Below are positions 27,547 to 36,524 of a DNA stretch of 42,336 nt, one piece after another. The position numbers were made by a program, and so were the translations under genes. The DNA is from Bacteroidales bacterium. Its GTDB lineage: Bacteria; Bacteroidota; Bacteroidia; Bacteroidales; P3. The stretch is from contig JAFZPH010000058.1 of the NCBI GenBank assembly GCA_017550405.1, forward strand, positions 1 through 42,336, written 5' to 3'. The stretch's first letter is position 1. Every line of letters starts with the position of its first letter. Below the pieces are notes generated by a model. The model was not told where the DNA came from and searched no databases. It saw only the letters and a list, made by a program, of their open reading frames with translations.

Positions 27547-27971
27547 GCTCCAATAACTGACATCCGTCTTTTTTATTGTGTTACCGGTCAAAAAAAGCCA
27601 TGTGTTCTACCAATGCCATCATCCACACCACTACGAAGGATGGGAGAGCGGATAAAACAGAGGGGATAAGTGCAGGGCGAGGGCGGTAGTTTGCACGATA
27701 CAAACGCATGCCCTCCGATGAGGCGAGAACCGTCCTTGCACCCTTGTCAAACGTTGTTTCCAAGTGAAAAAAATGATGGAAAAAGAGCCTCATTTTCTGA
27801 AAAAACGGGTCTGAAATGCAAGAAAAAACAGCCCGTGAAGGGCAGTTGTTGAAAAATAAATGTGGTGATATTCATGGTGTTGTATTTTTTTTTTGAGAGA
27901 AACATAATTATTTGACAAAAAAATCGTAATATTGCCAATCAATTTTAGGCTCATTTTATACTAAAATTCGC
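27547..27971. other. Divergent intergenic region between porU and porP
   Basis: It separates two outward-facing T9SS transcription units. No strict TAnnTTTG box is visible for either gene. A near match, TAATATTG, lies at 27927-27934, 38 bases before the porP start. An inverted repeat GTTTG/CAAAC sits at 27689-27705, and a GCCC/GGGC hairpin near 27829-27842. Short open frames of 60-70 codons on both strands look like chance. Long A and T runs fill the 100 bases before porP. Confidence 0.5.
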
Positions 27972-28979
27972 ATGATGAAAAAGTACAATAAGATTACGCT
28001 GATACTGCTGTTTGCCGCCCTTGGCATGCAGGGGGTAAAAGCTCAGGATGTGGGATATTCGCAGTTCTTTGCCAATCCCCTGTACCTTAATCCCGCCTTT
28101 GCAGGATCTAAGGTTGCTCCACGTATTTCGTTGGCCTACCGTGCACAGTGGCCGGGTCTGGTTAGTGCATTCTCCTCGGTCAGTGCCTCTTACGACCAGT
28201 ATATACCCGATTTGCATGGCGGTATCGGTGCCATTGTGCTCTCCGACCGTCAAGGCGACCATGGTATGCTGAATACGAATATGTTAGGTGCTATGTATTC
28301 ATTCCGTTTCCGCTTGCACGAGGATATCTACATCAACCTCGCCCTGCAGGCTTCGGTGGTGAATATCAATCTGAACTGGGATCCCAACATTATGCGTTTC
28401 CCCGACCAGATTGATGCCCATTGTGGTTGGATTAACGTCACTTCGGCTACTCCTCCCGACCGCACCAGCGTCTTCTATCCCGATTTCGCTGCCGGTGCTA
28501 TGGTTTATGGCCCCGCTTGGTATGCAGGTTTTGCTGCCCACCACCTCAGCCAACCCAGCCAGGGTTTCTACAGCGAGGACCGTGTGCCCATCAAGTTCAC
28601 TGCCAATGCCGGTGGTTTGATTAACATCTCGGAGGAACGCCGCCGTCAGTCTTCTCTTGGTCTTGGCACCCCTGTCATTTCCCCCAACCTTATCTATCAG
28701 TATCAAGGTGGGTTCCACTATTTCAACTACGGTCTTTACCTCGATTGGATGCCCTTCCTCGTGGGTTGTTGGTACCGCCACGGGCTTGAAAACCCCGATG
28801 CCTTCATCTTCATGGTCGGTGCACAGCATGACCACTTCAAAGTCGGCTATAGCTATGATGTGTCTGTCTCCGAGTTGAGCAACAGCGTACTTGGTGCCCA
28901 CGAAATCACCGTTGGCATTCTCCTGCCCGTACCTGAGCAGAAGCATAAGGTCAAAGCAATTCGCTGCCCGTCCTTCTAA
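27972..28979 (+). CDS. PorP/SprF family T9SS outer membrane protein
   Basis: This 335-residue protein has a signal peptide (ending GVKAQD) and then the PorP/SprF opening GYSQFFANPLYLNPAFAGS. The rest shows alternating strands (YSFRFRLHEDIYINLALQAS and following) ending in a beta-barrel closure. By family it is an outer membrane component of the T9SS and is often encoded next to the GldK/PorK-type lipoprotein, as here. Because porL, porM and porN do not follow, this may be a paralogue serving a subset of cargo rather than the core PorP. The ATG at 27972 follows a long AT-rich leader. Confidence 0.88.
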   Translation: MMKKYNKITLILLFAALGMQGVKAQDVGYSQFFANPLYLNPAFAGSKVAPRISLAYRAQWPGLVSAFSSVSASYDQYIPDLHGGIGAIVLSDRQGDHGMLNTNMLGAMYSFRFRLHEDIYINLALQASVVNINLNWDPNIMRFPDQIDAHCGWINVTSATPPDRTSVFYPDFAAGAMVYGPAWYAGFAAHHLSQPSQGFYSEDRVPIKFTANAGGLINISEERRRQSSLGLGTPVISPNLIYQYQGGFHYFNYGLYLDWMPFLVGCWYRHGLENPDAFIFMVGAQHDHFKVGYSYDVSVSELSNSVLGAHEITVGILLPVPEQKHKVKAIRCPSF

Positions 28980-29047
28980 TTTAAAAAATCAAAAAAACGA
29001 AACAAAATATCCGTCTTTACGTATACAGAGAAAAAAATTAACTCACT

Positions 29048-30604
29048 ATGAAGATTTTTAAATTGTCATTCCTAATGTTCGCCTCTGCACTGCTGATGGT
29101 AGCATGTGGCAGCAAAGAGCAGTCAGCCACAACGGGCTGGAATCTGAATGATACCGAATGGGGCGGTTTCGACCGTTCTTCATTCCAGGAGCAGATTACG
29201 GGTCCTGGCTTGGTGTTCATCGAGGGCGGTTCCTTCCAGATGGGCCGTGTGGCCGATGAGTCGCGCTTCTCATGGAACAATCTTGTCCACACCGTCACTG
29301 TCTCCTCGTTCTACATCGACGAGACTGAGGTGTCCAATCTCTCCTACCGCGAGTTTGTATATTGGATGAACCGTGCCTATGGCGAGGAGTATCCCGAGCT
29401 GGTCAAGCAGATTTATCCCGACACCAACGTGTGGCGTCAGCGCCTCTCCTGGGTCGAGAACTTTGTCGAGAACTATTTCCAGTGCGCTATGTTCAACGAC
29501 TATCCTGTTGTCGGTGTGACTTGGGAGCAGGCCTCTCAGTTCTGCAAATGGCGTACCGACCGTGTCAACGAGAAGATTCTTGTTGACGCCGGCATCATCG
29601 ACCTTGCACAGTCTGAGCTCACCGGTTCCGAAGCCTTCCAGACCGATGTCTATCTGGCCGGTCTTTACAAGGGTGAAGGTAAAGGTGTGCCCGACCTTGA
29701 CCCCGCCAGCGGTGGTGAGAATCGTAACGTGCGTCGTTCCGATGGTATTCTCCTGCCTAACTACCGTCTCCCGACCGAAGCCGAATGGGAGTTCGCCGCT
29801 CTTGGTATGATTGGCAACACCTTCGATGAGCGTATCGTCGAGCACAAGACTTATCCTTGGGCTGGTCAGAGTGTCCGTTCCGCCAACAAGAAATACTATG
29901 GTCAGTTCCTTGCCAACTTCAAACGTTCGCGTGGTGACGCTATGGGTGTAGCCGGCAACCTCAACGATGGCTGGGAGTACACCGCCCCCGTCAAATGGTA
30001 TTTCCCCAACGACTACGGCCTGTATCACATGGCTGGCAATGTGGCTGAATGGTGCGGTGACGTCTATCGTAAGGATGTTAACCCCATTGGAGCTGACGAC
30101 CAGAACCCCTTCCGTGGTAACGTCTATAAATATGTATCCATGAGTGAGGATGGCGAGGAAGCCGCTATCGACGAAGCTACCGGTAACCTGATTTATCAGA
30201 ATGTCCCCGATGACATGAACCGCCGCAACTATCGTCAGGCTGACAACATCAACTACCTCGATGGTGACTGGAACTCCAGCATCTACGACTTCGAAAGCAA
30301 AGAATCCACCTCTGCTTCGGGCTGGCTGAGAGAGACCGACGAGGAAGATGAATCCGATGAGACCATCACCCGTTCCGACGAGGAGCAGACCAACCAGATG
30401 TACCACCGTGTCGACAGCACCGACAAGCACAATGTCACCTCTATGATCAACAACCGTGTGCGTGTTGTCAAGGGTGGTTCCTGGAAAGACCGCGCCTACT
30501 GGATGCAGTGCGGCACCCGTCGCTACTACGACCAAGACCGCAGCACCTCCTGGATTGGTTTCCGCTGCGCAATGGACCGCATGGGCTCGCGTACTATCAA
30601 ATAG
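29048..30604 (+). CDS. SUMF1-fold T9SS lipoprotein, GldJ/PorK (GldK) type
   Basis: This 518-residue lipoprotein (lipobox LMVAC, Cys20) carries a formylglycine-generating-enzyme-like SUMF1 domain across about residues 52-515. Recognisable segments are GPGLVFIEGGSFQMGRV, SSFYIDETEVSN, YPVVGVTWEQASQFCKWRTDRVNE, YRLPTEAEWEFAA, MAGNVAEWCGDVY and RVVKGGSWKDRAYW. By family these proteins form or stabilise the outer-membrane-side ring of the T9SS. The TGWNLNDTEWGGF opening recalls GldJ more than PorK, but I cannot separate them without alignment. An acidic insert (about residues 426-446, ETDEEDESDET) interrupts the fold. It follows a porP gene and ends at a strong terminator. Confidence 0.87.
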   Translation: MKIFKLSFLMFASALLMVACGSKEQSATTGWNLNDTEWGGFDRSSFQEQITGPGLVFIEGGSFQMGRVADESRFSWNNLVHTVTVSSFYIDETEVSNLSYREFVYWMNRAYGEEYPELVKQIYPDTNVWRQRLSWVENFVENYFQCAMFNDYPVVGVTWEQASQFCKWRTDRVNEKILVDAGIIDLAQSELTGSEAFQTDVYLAGLYKGEGKGVPDLDPASGGENRNVRRSDGILLPNYRLPTEAEWEFAALGMIGNTFDERIVEHKTYPWAGQSVRSANKKYYGQFLANFKRSRGDAMGVAGNLNDGWEYTAPVKWYFPNDYGLYHMAGNVAEWCGDVYRKDVNPIGADDQNPFRGNVYKYVSMSEDGEEAAIDEATGNLIYQNVPDDMNRRNYRQADNINYLDGDWNSSIYDFESKESTSASGWLRETDEEDESDETITRSDEEQTNQMYHRVDSTDKHNVTSMINNRVRVVKGGSWKDRAYWMQCGTRRYYDQDRSTSWIGFRCAMDRMGSRTIK

Positions 30605-30624
30605 CATTTAATATGCAACGAGAT

Positions 30625-30657
30625 AAAGTGGGGAGGAACTATCTTCCCCACTTTTTT
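30625..30657 (+). terminator. Rho-independent terminator after the porP-SUMF1 pair
   Basis: AAAGTGGGGAGG (30625-30636) pairs with CTTCCCCACTTT (30643-30654), with one G-U pair and a six-base loop, followed by a T-run. It ends the T9SS transcription unit. Confidence 0.9.
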
Positions 30658-30733
30658 ATGTATGAATAAAAAGTTAAATAGTAATAATTGTTGTAAGAAA
30701 ACACCACTATTTGCGTCTTATAAATAAAAAAGC

Positions 30734-31582
30734 ATGAAAACACGTAGCCTTTTATTTGTTGTCCTGTTGGTATCTTTGTTTTTTGGATGTAGCAAGCGTG
30801 AACATATTATCCCTGTCGGGGATAACAATTTTTTTGCAGGGATGTATAATCCCTACAATCGTGTTCAAAGCCTTAGAATGAAAAGTCATATTGTAGGAGT
30901 GGAATGTGGTGACGAACAGGTTCCCGACCATCTCGTGGCCCGTTTCTTTTGGTCGACAGAGCATCTTGACTCCATCATCCACTACGACGATTATGCCGCG
31001 CCCGAGACTATACGATACCATTATGACAAACTTGGACGTCTTATACGTGTTGAGAGTAGTGCCGTATCTAATCGTGATTACGTACTCGGATATGAAGGCA
31101 GTCGTTTGGTATCAATCACGCGTAATGTGGGAGAATGGCTTTATGAATACACTTTCACATATACCGATGATAGCGATTACCCCGTCGCTTATGCCCATCA
31201 TTATAAAAGCTTATCTGTTGAAGGTACGGATACTTATACCTTCCGATGGAAAGATGGTAATTTGGTCTCCGCTGTCTGTGGAGCCCATAACGACTATTAC
31301 ACCATTGATTCCATTACCTATACCTACGACACCCGCTCCAACCCATTCTGTGGCTTCTTTTCCCCCAATGGTTTGCGTGAATTCGGTATAGTTCATGCTC
31401 CCACTTTTATCTCTCGCAACAACATAGTTGCCATCACTTATCACACAAATAACGGCCCAGTTCAGAATGTTTTTTATTCCCTTAATTACAAGTTCAATAA
31501 CGACATTCCTACACAAATCATTCGCGACTATGAAAACATGTTTTGGTGCCATATTACCGACACGGCCACCCTTCTCTATTAA
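30734..31582 (+). CDS. Lipoprotein of unknown function with YD-repeat-like segments
   Basis: This 282-residue protein has a lipoprotein signal (LFFGC, Cys19). The mature part contains RHS/YD-like repeats: IRYHYDKLGRLIRVES, YEYTFTYTDDSDYP and TYTFRWKDGNLVSAV. This is the style of the DUF4595-like family found in many Bacteroidales lipoproteins. Such repeats form extended beta structures at the cell surface or in the periplasm. I cannot name a function. It lies between a terminator and the separate promoter of the OstA-like gene, so it is probably a single-gene unit. It is more AT-rich than the following genes. Confidence 0.7.
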   Translation: MKTRSLLFVVLLVSLFFGCSKREHIIPVGDNNFFAGMYNPYNRVQSLRMKSHIVGVECGDEQVPDHLVARFFWSTEHLDSIIHYDDYAAPETIRYHYDKLGRLIRVESSAVSNRDYVLGYEGSRLVSITRNVGEWLYEYTFTYTDDSDYPVAYAHHYKSLSVEGTDTYTFRWKDGNLVSAVCGAHNDYYTIDSITYTYDTRSNPFCGFFSPNGLREFGIVHAPTFISRNNIVAITYHTNNGPVQNVFYSLNYKFNNDIPTQIIRDYENMFWCHITDTATLLY

Positions 31583-31645
31583 CCCATTTGTCGTTATTGT
31601 GTTGGGTTCTACTGAATAAATACTACTCAAATCAATATTTTTTTG

Positions 31646-31653
31646 TATCTTTG
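31646..31653 (+). promoter_or_regulatory. -7 promoter box for the OstA-like gene
   Basis: TATCTTTG matches TAnnTTTG and lies 22 bases upstream of the ATG at 31676. It falls inside an apparent in-frame upstream extension of that gene, which argues for the ATG start. Confidence 0.7.
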
Positions 31654-31675
31654 CACTTTTGATAAAGTGGGAGAT

Positions 31676-33214
31676 ATGAAATTAAATGTCTTGAAACCTG
31701 TTATTTTGCTGCTCCTTGCGGTGTTATCGCTGCCGTCGTGGGCTCAGAAGCTGATTACCTACGAGGCCGGTATGGGTACTCGCGACCCCTCCGATGCCGA
31801 TGTATGGATACTTTACCAGCGTGTCCGCGCCGAGCACGACGGTATGGTGCTTTATGCCGATTCTGCGCTCCTCAACACCGTACTCAACGACTTCACCGCT
31901 TTCGGCCATATCAAGATTGAAATCTCCGACACCACCACCATTTACGGCGACCAGCTCTACTACGACGGCATGAGCCGTGTGCTTGACATCTGGGACGACA
32001 CCGTCCGCCTTATCGATGGCAAGACCCTCCTCAAGTCCGACCATCTCTCCTACGACCGCAATTCCACCATCGCCTTCTACGACACTTGGGGCATCACCAC
32101 CAACGAGGACAAGCGCCTTGTCAGCCAAAAAGGCTATTACAACTCCGATTTCAAGACCATCGACATCTACGACTCAGTCGAACTCATCGACTCCAACATG
32201 CGTCTCATCACCGACACCCTCACCTACAACACCGACACCAAGATAGCCCACTTCTGGAGCCCCACACATATCTACACCGACTCCACCACCATGTACAGCG
32301 AGCACGGCACCTACAACACCGACATCCGTTATGCCCACTCCATGAAAAGCTCCGAAGTGCACAATTCCGAAAAACACATCACCTGCGACACCCTTCACTA
32401 CTACGAAGACGTTGAATTCGGTCGTGCTATCGGCAATGTGGTCCTTCGCGACACCATCAACGACATCATCAGCACCAGCCGCTACGCCGAAACCCGCAAA
32501 TCGAATCATACCTCCTTCGTCACCGACAGCGCGCTCGTCCGCTTTGTCAACCACGACGAGGACGACCCCGATGCGCCTGTCGACACCCTCTACCTTCATG
32601 CCGACAGCATCCTTGTCGTCAGCGACTCTACGCGTCACCTCCAGTCTGTCAGTGCCTACCGTCATGTGAAAGTGTTCCGCGGCGATGCCCAGTCCATGAG
32701 CGATTCACTCTTTTACTCCGCCGAAGACTCTACGATGCATCTCTTCTACCAACCTGTTGTCTGGTACGAACACTACCAAGCCCTTGCCGACACCATCGTC
32801 GTCCGTCACGACACCTCTGGCGCCCGCCAGGCGTGGCTCTACAACAATATCTTCTGCATCGAGCAAGTCGACCCCGACAAATTCAACCAGGTGAAAGGCC
32901 GCAATGCCATTGTCTATTTCCGTGAGGGCGAACCCCTCTATGCCGATGTCCTCGGCAATGCCGAGATGGTCTACTACTTGACCGAAGAAGGCACCTTAGG
33001 CCACAAATACCTCATTGGTGTCAACGTAGGCATGGGTTCCGACATGCGCATCTATTTTGTCGACCGCGCCCCCGACCGCGTTGTCACACAGGGCAATCCC
33101 GACATGAACACTTACCCCCTCGAGCAGCTCCCCGCCGACAAACGGCAGCTTCAGAACTTCCGCTGGATAGACGACCGACGGCCGCACAAACCCCTCGACG
33201 TCTTCGTCTGGTGA
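31676..33214 (+). CDS. OstA-like protein (LptA/LptD N-terminal family)
   Basis: From the ATG at 31676 this is 512 residues with a signal peptide (MKLNVLKPVILLLLAVLSLPSWAQ). The body is a long run of short repeats such as DTTTIYGDQLYYD, NRDKGFM-type turns and DTLHYYEDVEFGRAIGNVVLRD. This pattern, strands ending in 'a change of a named state', is the OstA beta-jellyroll seen in LptA and the N-terminus of LptD. By family it carries lipopolysaccharide across the periplasm or forms part of the Bacteroidota-specific transport bridge. It lacks the large C-terminal barrel of LptD. The start is fixed by the promoter box 22 bases upstream. Confidence 0.85.
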   Translation: MKLNVLKPVILLLLAVLSLPSWAQKLITYEAGMGTRDPSDADVWILYQRVRAEHDGMVLYADSALLNTVLNDFTAFGHIKIEISDTTTIYGDQLYYDGMSRVLDIWDDTVRLIDGKTLLKSDHLSYDRNSTIAFYDTWGITTNEDKRLVSQKGYYNSDFKTIDIYDSVELIDSNMRLITDTLTYNTDTKIAHFWSPTHIYTDSTTMYSEHGTYNTDIRYAHSMKSSEVHNSEKHITCDTLHYYEDVEFGRAIGNVVLRDTINDIISTSRYAETRKSNHTSFVTDSALVRFVNHDEDDPDAPVDTLYLHADSILVVSDSTRHLQSVSAYRHVKVFRGDAQSMSDSLFYSAEDSTMHLFYQPVVWYEHYQALADTIVVRHDTSGARQAWLYNNIFCIEQVDPDKFNQVKGRNAIVYFREGEPLYADVLGNAEMVYYLTEEGTLGHKYLIGVNVGMGSDMRIYFVDRAPDRVVTQGNPDMNTYPLEQLPADKRQLQNFRWIDDRRPHKPLDVFVW

Positions 33215-33267
33215 CAAAATGGCAGAACGCGTCACGTTGGCATTCCTTTTGCTGACCTGCAGAATTG

Positions 33268-33288
33268 TCCGGTGTCCGTAATACCGGA
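33268..33288. promoter_or_regulatory. Inverted repeat TCCGGT-N9-ACCGGA before grpE
   Basis: A perfect 6-bp inverted repeat with a nine-base spacer lies about 50 bases before the grpE start. The N9 spacing resembles the CIRCE operator, but the half-sites do not match CIRCE. It may be an operator or a small hairpin. Confidence 0.3.
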
Positions 33289-33340
33289 GACAAAAACAAA
33301 CACATTTAACGTATCAACATTAAAAACAACACATCATAAT

Positions 33341-33895
33341 ATGTCCCAGGAAGAGAAAGAAACAAATACCCAGCAAGAGGCAGCCACCACAACGTCTGGC
33401 ACCGAGCCCAAAAAAGAACGCCGTCATCGTCGCGACCGTCATAGCGACAGCGAGCGTAAAGTGCAGGAGATGGGCGAGAAACTGGCCGAAATCAACGACA
33501 AATACCTCCGCCTCTACTCCGAATACGAAAACTACCGCAAACGCACCAATACCGAAAAAGCCGACCTTATCATCAACGGTGGCAAAGAGATGATTAAAGC
33601 CATCCTTCCCGTTGTCGACGATATGGAACGCGCCCTCACCGCCCTGTCCGACGACGATAAGTCCAAAGAAGGTGTCCAGCTCATCTACAACAAACTCATG
33701 AACATCCTCTTGCAGAAAGGTCTCAAACCCATCGATGCAAAGGGTGCCAAATTCGACGAGAACTTCCACGAAGCCGTCACCCAGTTCCCCGCCGCCGACG
33801 AGAAGCAGAAGGGCCTAGTGATAGATGTAGTGGAGAAAGGCTACTTCCTCAACGATAAAGTGTTGCGCTACGCCAAAGTGGTCGTGGCCATTTGA
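33341..33895 (+). CDS. grpE: Nucleotide exchange factor GrpE
   Basis: The ATG at 33341 gives 184 residues. An in-frame GTG at 33272 would add an extension unlike GrpE. GrpE releases ADP from DnaK in the cytosolic chaperone cycle. The N-terminus is charged and disordered (KKERRHRRDRHSDSE). The family core then follows: coiled coil LAEINDKYLRLYSEYENYRKR (about residues 50-75) and the beta domain with FDENFHEAVTQFP and KGYFLNDKVLRYAKVVV. dnaJ starts about 105 bases downstream, so the two probably form a heat shock operon. dnaK is not in the window. Confidence 0.95.
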   Translation: MSQEEKETNTQQEAATTTSGTEPKKERRHRRDRHSDSERKVQEMGEKLAEINDKYLRLYSEYENYRKRTNTEKADLIINGGKEMIKAILPVVDDMERALTALSDDDKSKEGVQLIYNKLMNILLQKGLKPIDAKGAKFDENFHEAVTQFPAADEKQKGLVIDVVEKGYFLNDKVLRYAKVVVAI

Positions 33896-33918
33896 TAATA
33901 AACAATAAAGAAAGGAGA

Positions 33919-33991
33919 GCAAGGCCTTACGGCGAGCCCCATCCTGCGGCAGCATACATGCAGCGGGGCGGGGCAAAGCCTGCAAGCCTTG
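33919..33991 (+). promoter_or_regulatory. Structured leader between grpE and dnaJ
   Basis: This GC-rich stretch can fold into a long imperfect stem. CAAGGC (33920-33925) pairs with GCCTTG (33986-33991). GCCCC (33936-33940) pairs with GGGGC (33970-33974). Inside, CTGC pairs with GCAG, with an alternative GCAT/ATGC hairpin. It ends 10 bases before the dnaJ ATG, so folding could affect translation start. It could be an RNA thermometer-like leader or a REP-like repeat. Confidence 0.4.
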
Positions 33992-34001
33992 AAATATAAT
34001 T

Positions 34002-35162
34002 ATGGCAAAGAGAGATTATTACGAAGTACTTGGGGTCGACAAGAACGCCACCCCCGAAGAATTGAAGAAAGCCTACCGCAAACTGGCTTTGCAGTACCAT
34101 CCCGACCGCAATCCCGGCGACAAAGAAGCTGAAGAGAAGTTCAAGGAAGCCGCCGAGGCTTACGATGTGCTCAGCAACCCCGACAAGAAAGCCCGCTACG
34201 ACCAATTCGGTCCTGCTGCCTTCGATGGTTCGGCTGGCGGCGGCATGAACATGAACGACATCTTCTCGCAGTTCGGCGACATCTTCAGCGATTTCTTTGG
34301 CGGCGGTGGATTCGGTGGTGGATTCAGTGGCTTCGGCGGTTTTGGCGGTCAGCAAGGCCGCAGGCGTGCTACACCGCGCGGCACCAACCTCCGCATCAAA
34401 GTCAAGCTCACCCTCGAAGAGATTGAGAAAGGCTGCGAAAAGAAAATCAAAGTGGCCAAATACGTCCCCTGCAAGACCTGCGGCGGTTCGGGTGCGCGCA
34501 ACAACAACTACGACACCTGTCCTCACTGTCACGGAACAGGCGTCGTCACCGAAGTGCGTCGCACCATCCTCGGCCAGATGCAGACACAGTCCGTCTGCCC
34601 CCATTGCGGCGGCGAAGGACGCATCATCAAGGATAAATGCCACGACTGCAACGGCGAAGGCATCGTCCGCTCCGAGGAAGTCATCACCATCAACATCCCC
34701 GCAGGTGTCTACGACGGCATGCAGCTCTCCATGTCCGGCAAAGGAAATGCAGCACCTCACGGCGGTGTACCCGGCGACCTCATCATCCTCATCGAGGAAA
34801 TCCCCCACGAACTCTTCGAGCGTCAGGAATCCAACCTCTACTACAACGCCTTCATCACCTTCGCACAGGCCGCCCTTGGCGCCACCGTCGAGATTCCCAC
34901 CCTCTCCGGTCGTGTAAAGGTGAAAATCGAACCCGGCACACCTTCCGGCAAAGTCCTCCGCCTCAAGGGCAAAGGTCTTCCTTCGGTCAACAGCTACGGT
35001 CGTGGAGACCTCCTTGTCTCCGTCAACGTGTGGATACCCAAGAACCTCTCCCGCGAAGAGAAGGAAACGCTCACGCGTCTCGACAAGTCGCCCAACTTCC
35101 AGCCTGCGCCCTCCAAATCCGAGCGTGGCTTCTTCGACAAAATGAAAGACCTCTTCAATTAA
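34002..35162 (+). CDS. dnaJ: Molecular chaperone DnaJ
   Basis: This 386-residue protein is a full-length type I J-domain co-chaperone. The J domain (1-70) has the HPD motif at His33-Asp35. A Gly/Phe-rich linker follows (about 80-125, [18 protein letters not shown]). The zinc-binding region (about 157-220) has four CxxCxGxG repeats: [24 protein letters not shown] and CHDCNGEG. The C-terminal client-binding domains follow ([21 protein letters not shown]). It stimulates DnaK ATPase and delivers unfolded proteins. It lies after grpE with a structured leader between them. Confidence 0.98.
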   Translation: MAKRDYYEVLGVDKNATPEELKKAYRKLALQYHPDRNPGDKEAEEKFKEAAEAYDVLSNPDKKARYDQFGPAAFDGSAGGGMNMNDIFSQFGDIFSDFFGGGGFGGGFSGFGGFGGQQGRRRATPRGTNLRIKVKLTLEEIEKGCEKKIKVAKYVPCKTCGGSGARNNNYDTCPHCHGTGVVTEVRRTILGQMQTQSVCPHCGGEGRIIKDKCHDCNGEGIVRSEEVITINIPAGVYDGMQLSMSGKGNAAPHGGVPGDLIILIEEIPHELFERQESNLYYNAFITFAQAALGATVEIPTLSGRVKVKIEPGTPSGKVLRLKGKGLPSVNSYGRGDLLVSVNVWIPKNLSREEKETLTRLDKSPNFQPAPSKSERGFFDKMKDLFN

Positions 35163-35171
35163 ACACCCTTC

Positions 35172-35198
35172 GCCGCGCCCTCCGCAGCTGGGCGCGGC
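35172..35198 (+). terminator. GC-rich hairpin after dnaJ
   Basis: GCCGCGCCC (35172-35180) and GGGCGCGGC (35190-35198) form a perfect 9-bp stem with a nine-base loop, 10 bases after the dnaJ stop. No T-run follows, so termination would be weak. It could partly separate the heat shock genes from the next gene. Confidence 0.45.
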
Positions 35199-35240
35199 AT
35201 TGTTATACACCTCATCATTCACCCCGCAAGCCTGTCCCTC

Positions 35241-36524
35241 ATGACGCGCATGAACGAATCCTTCCTCCAGTATGTATGGCAGCATCGGCTGCTGGAAGGC
35301 GACCTCTGCACCGTCGACGGGCAACCCGTGCTCATCGAAAGCCCCGGACTTCTCAACCGCGATGCTGGTCCCGACTTCACCAACGCCCGCGTATGGATTG
35401 GCGGCACCCTTTGGGCGGGAAATATCGAGGTGCATGTACTCACCTCCGATTGGAACCGCCACCACCACAGTCTCGACCGCGCCTACGACAACGTCATCCT
35501 TCATGTTGTCTACCAGCACGACACCCCGCTCACTCTTCACGACGGCCATTCGCTGCCCACCCTTGCACTCCACGACCACATCCCGCAACCCCTTTGGGAC
35601 AACTACGAAGCCCTCGTCCATCCGCCGAAGCCCATCCCTGTGCCCTGTGCTGCCAAACTTAAAGAACTCTCGCCACATTATATTGCCGCCTGCCTCGACC
35701 GTCTCCTTCTCGAACGGCTCGAGAACAAATGCGCCGACATGCAGCGTCTTCTCGACCGCTGTCGCGGCGACTGGGAGCAGTGCCTCCTCCTTGCCCTTGC
35801 CCATTATTTCGGCGGCACAGCCAATGCGCTCCCCTTCGAGCTGCTGTCCCTCTCCACACCCTACACCATTCTTGCCCGCTGGCGCGACCAGCCGCAGCGC
35901 GAAGAAGCGCTCCTCATGGGGCAGGCCGGACTCCTCGAAGGTTATTTCGACGACGACTACCCCCGTCAGCTGCAAGCCGACTACCAAGCCATCCGCAATG
36001 CTGCGCGCCTGAGTCCTGTGTCGTCCCATCTGTGGCGTTTCGCCCGCATGCGCCCCAACGGCTTTCCCACCATCCGCATCAGCCAGTTTGCCCAACTCGT
36101 CTGCCGCTCGGCAAGTCTTTTCAGCCGCCTGCTCGAAACCACCTCCGCCGACAGCCTTCGTCAGCTCTTCACCCTCACTGCCTCCCCCTATTGGGACAAC
36201 CACTACCGTTTCGACAGCCCTTCGCCCGGAAAGCCTAAGCGCACCGGTGCCCAATTCACTCAAAGTCTCATCATCAACGCCTGGGTGCCGCTGCTTTTCC
36301 TCTACGGCAACCAGCACGCCCAGCAGTCGCTCAAGGACCGCGCCGTCGACCTCCTCCAGCAGCTCCCGCCCGAGGACAACCGCATCGTCCGGCTCTATTG
36401 CGCTGCAGGCTTCGAACCCTCTCATGCCGCCCATACGCAGGCATTGCTGCAGCTCCACCACAGCTACTGCTGCCCCCGTCATTGTCTCAACTGCCATATA
36501 GGCTACAAAATCATTCAACATTGA
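35241..36524 (+). CDS. DUF2851 family protein
   Basis: This 427-residue protein matches the Bacteroidota family DUF2851. The N-terminus reads ESFLQYVWQHRLLEGDLCTVDGQPVLIESPGLLNRDAGPDFTNARV, followed by the family segments GNIEVHVLTSDWNRHHHS and DNVILHVVYQHD. Acidic and histidine residues in this block (PDF, EVH, NVILHVV) look like a nuclease-type metal site, though the reaction is not established. The C-terminus ends with a small cysteine cluster, CCPRHCLNCHIGYK, a possible metal-binding knuckle. No signal peptide. Met4 (35250) is an alternative start. Its stop overlaps the start of murF-alr. Confidence 0.88.
   Translation: MTRMNESFLQYVWQHRLLEGDLCTVDGQPVLIESPGLLNRDAGPDFTNARVWIGGTLWAGNIEVHVLTSDWNRHHHSLDRAYDNVILHVVYQHDTPLTLHDGHSLPTLALHDHIPQPLWDNYEALVHPPKPIPVPCAAKLKELSPHYIAACLDRLLLERLENKCADMQRLLDRCRGDWEQCLLLALAHYFGGTANALPFELLSLSTPYTILARWRDQPQREEALLMGQAGLLEGYFDDDYPRQLQADYQAIRNAARLSPVSSHLWRFARMRPNGFPTIRISQFAQLVCRSASLFSRLLETTSADSLRQLFTLTASPYWDNHYRFDSPSPGKPKRTGAQFTQSLIINAWVPLLFLYGNQHAQQSLKDRAVDLLQQLPPEDNRIVRLYCAAGFEPSHAAHTQALLQLHHSYCCPRHCLNCHIGYKIIQH

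Noticed and set aside
27581..27793. 70-codon minus-strand frame just upstream of porU
   Set aside because: No signal, no family and overlapping short frames on the other strand. More likely chance in a gap.
33268..33288. CIRCE/HrcA operator before grpE
   Set aside because: The spacing is nine bases as in CIRCE, but the half-sites TCCGGT/ACCGGA do not resemble TTAGCACTC/GAGTGCTAA.
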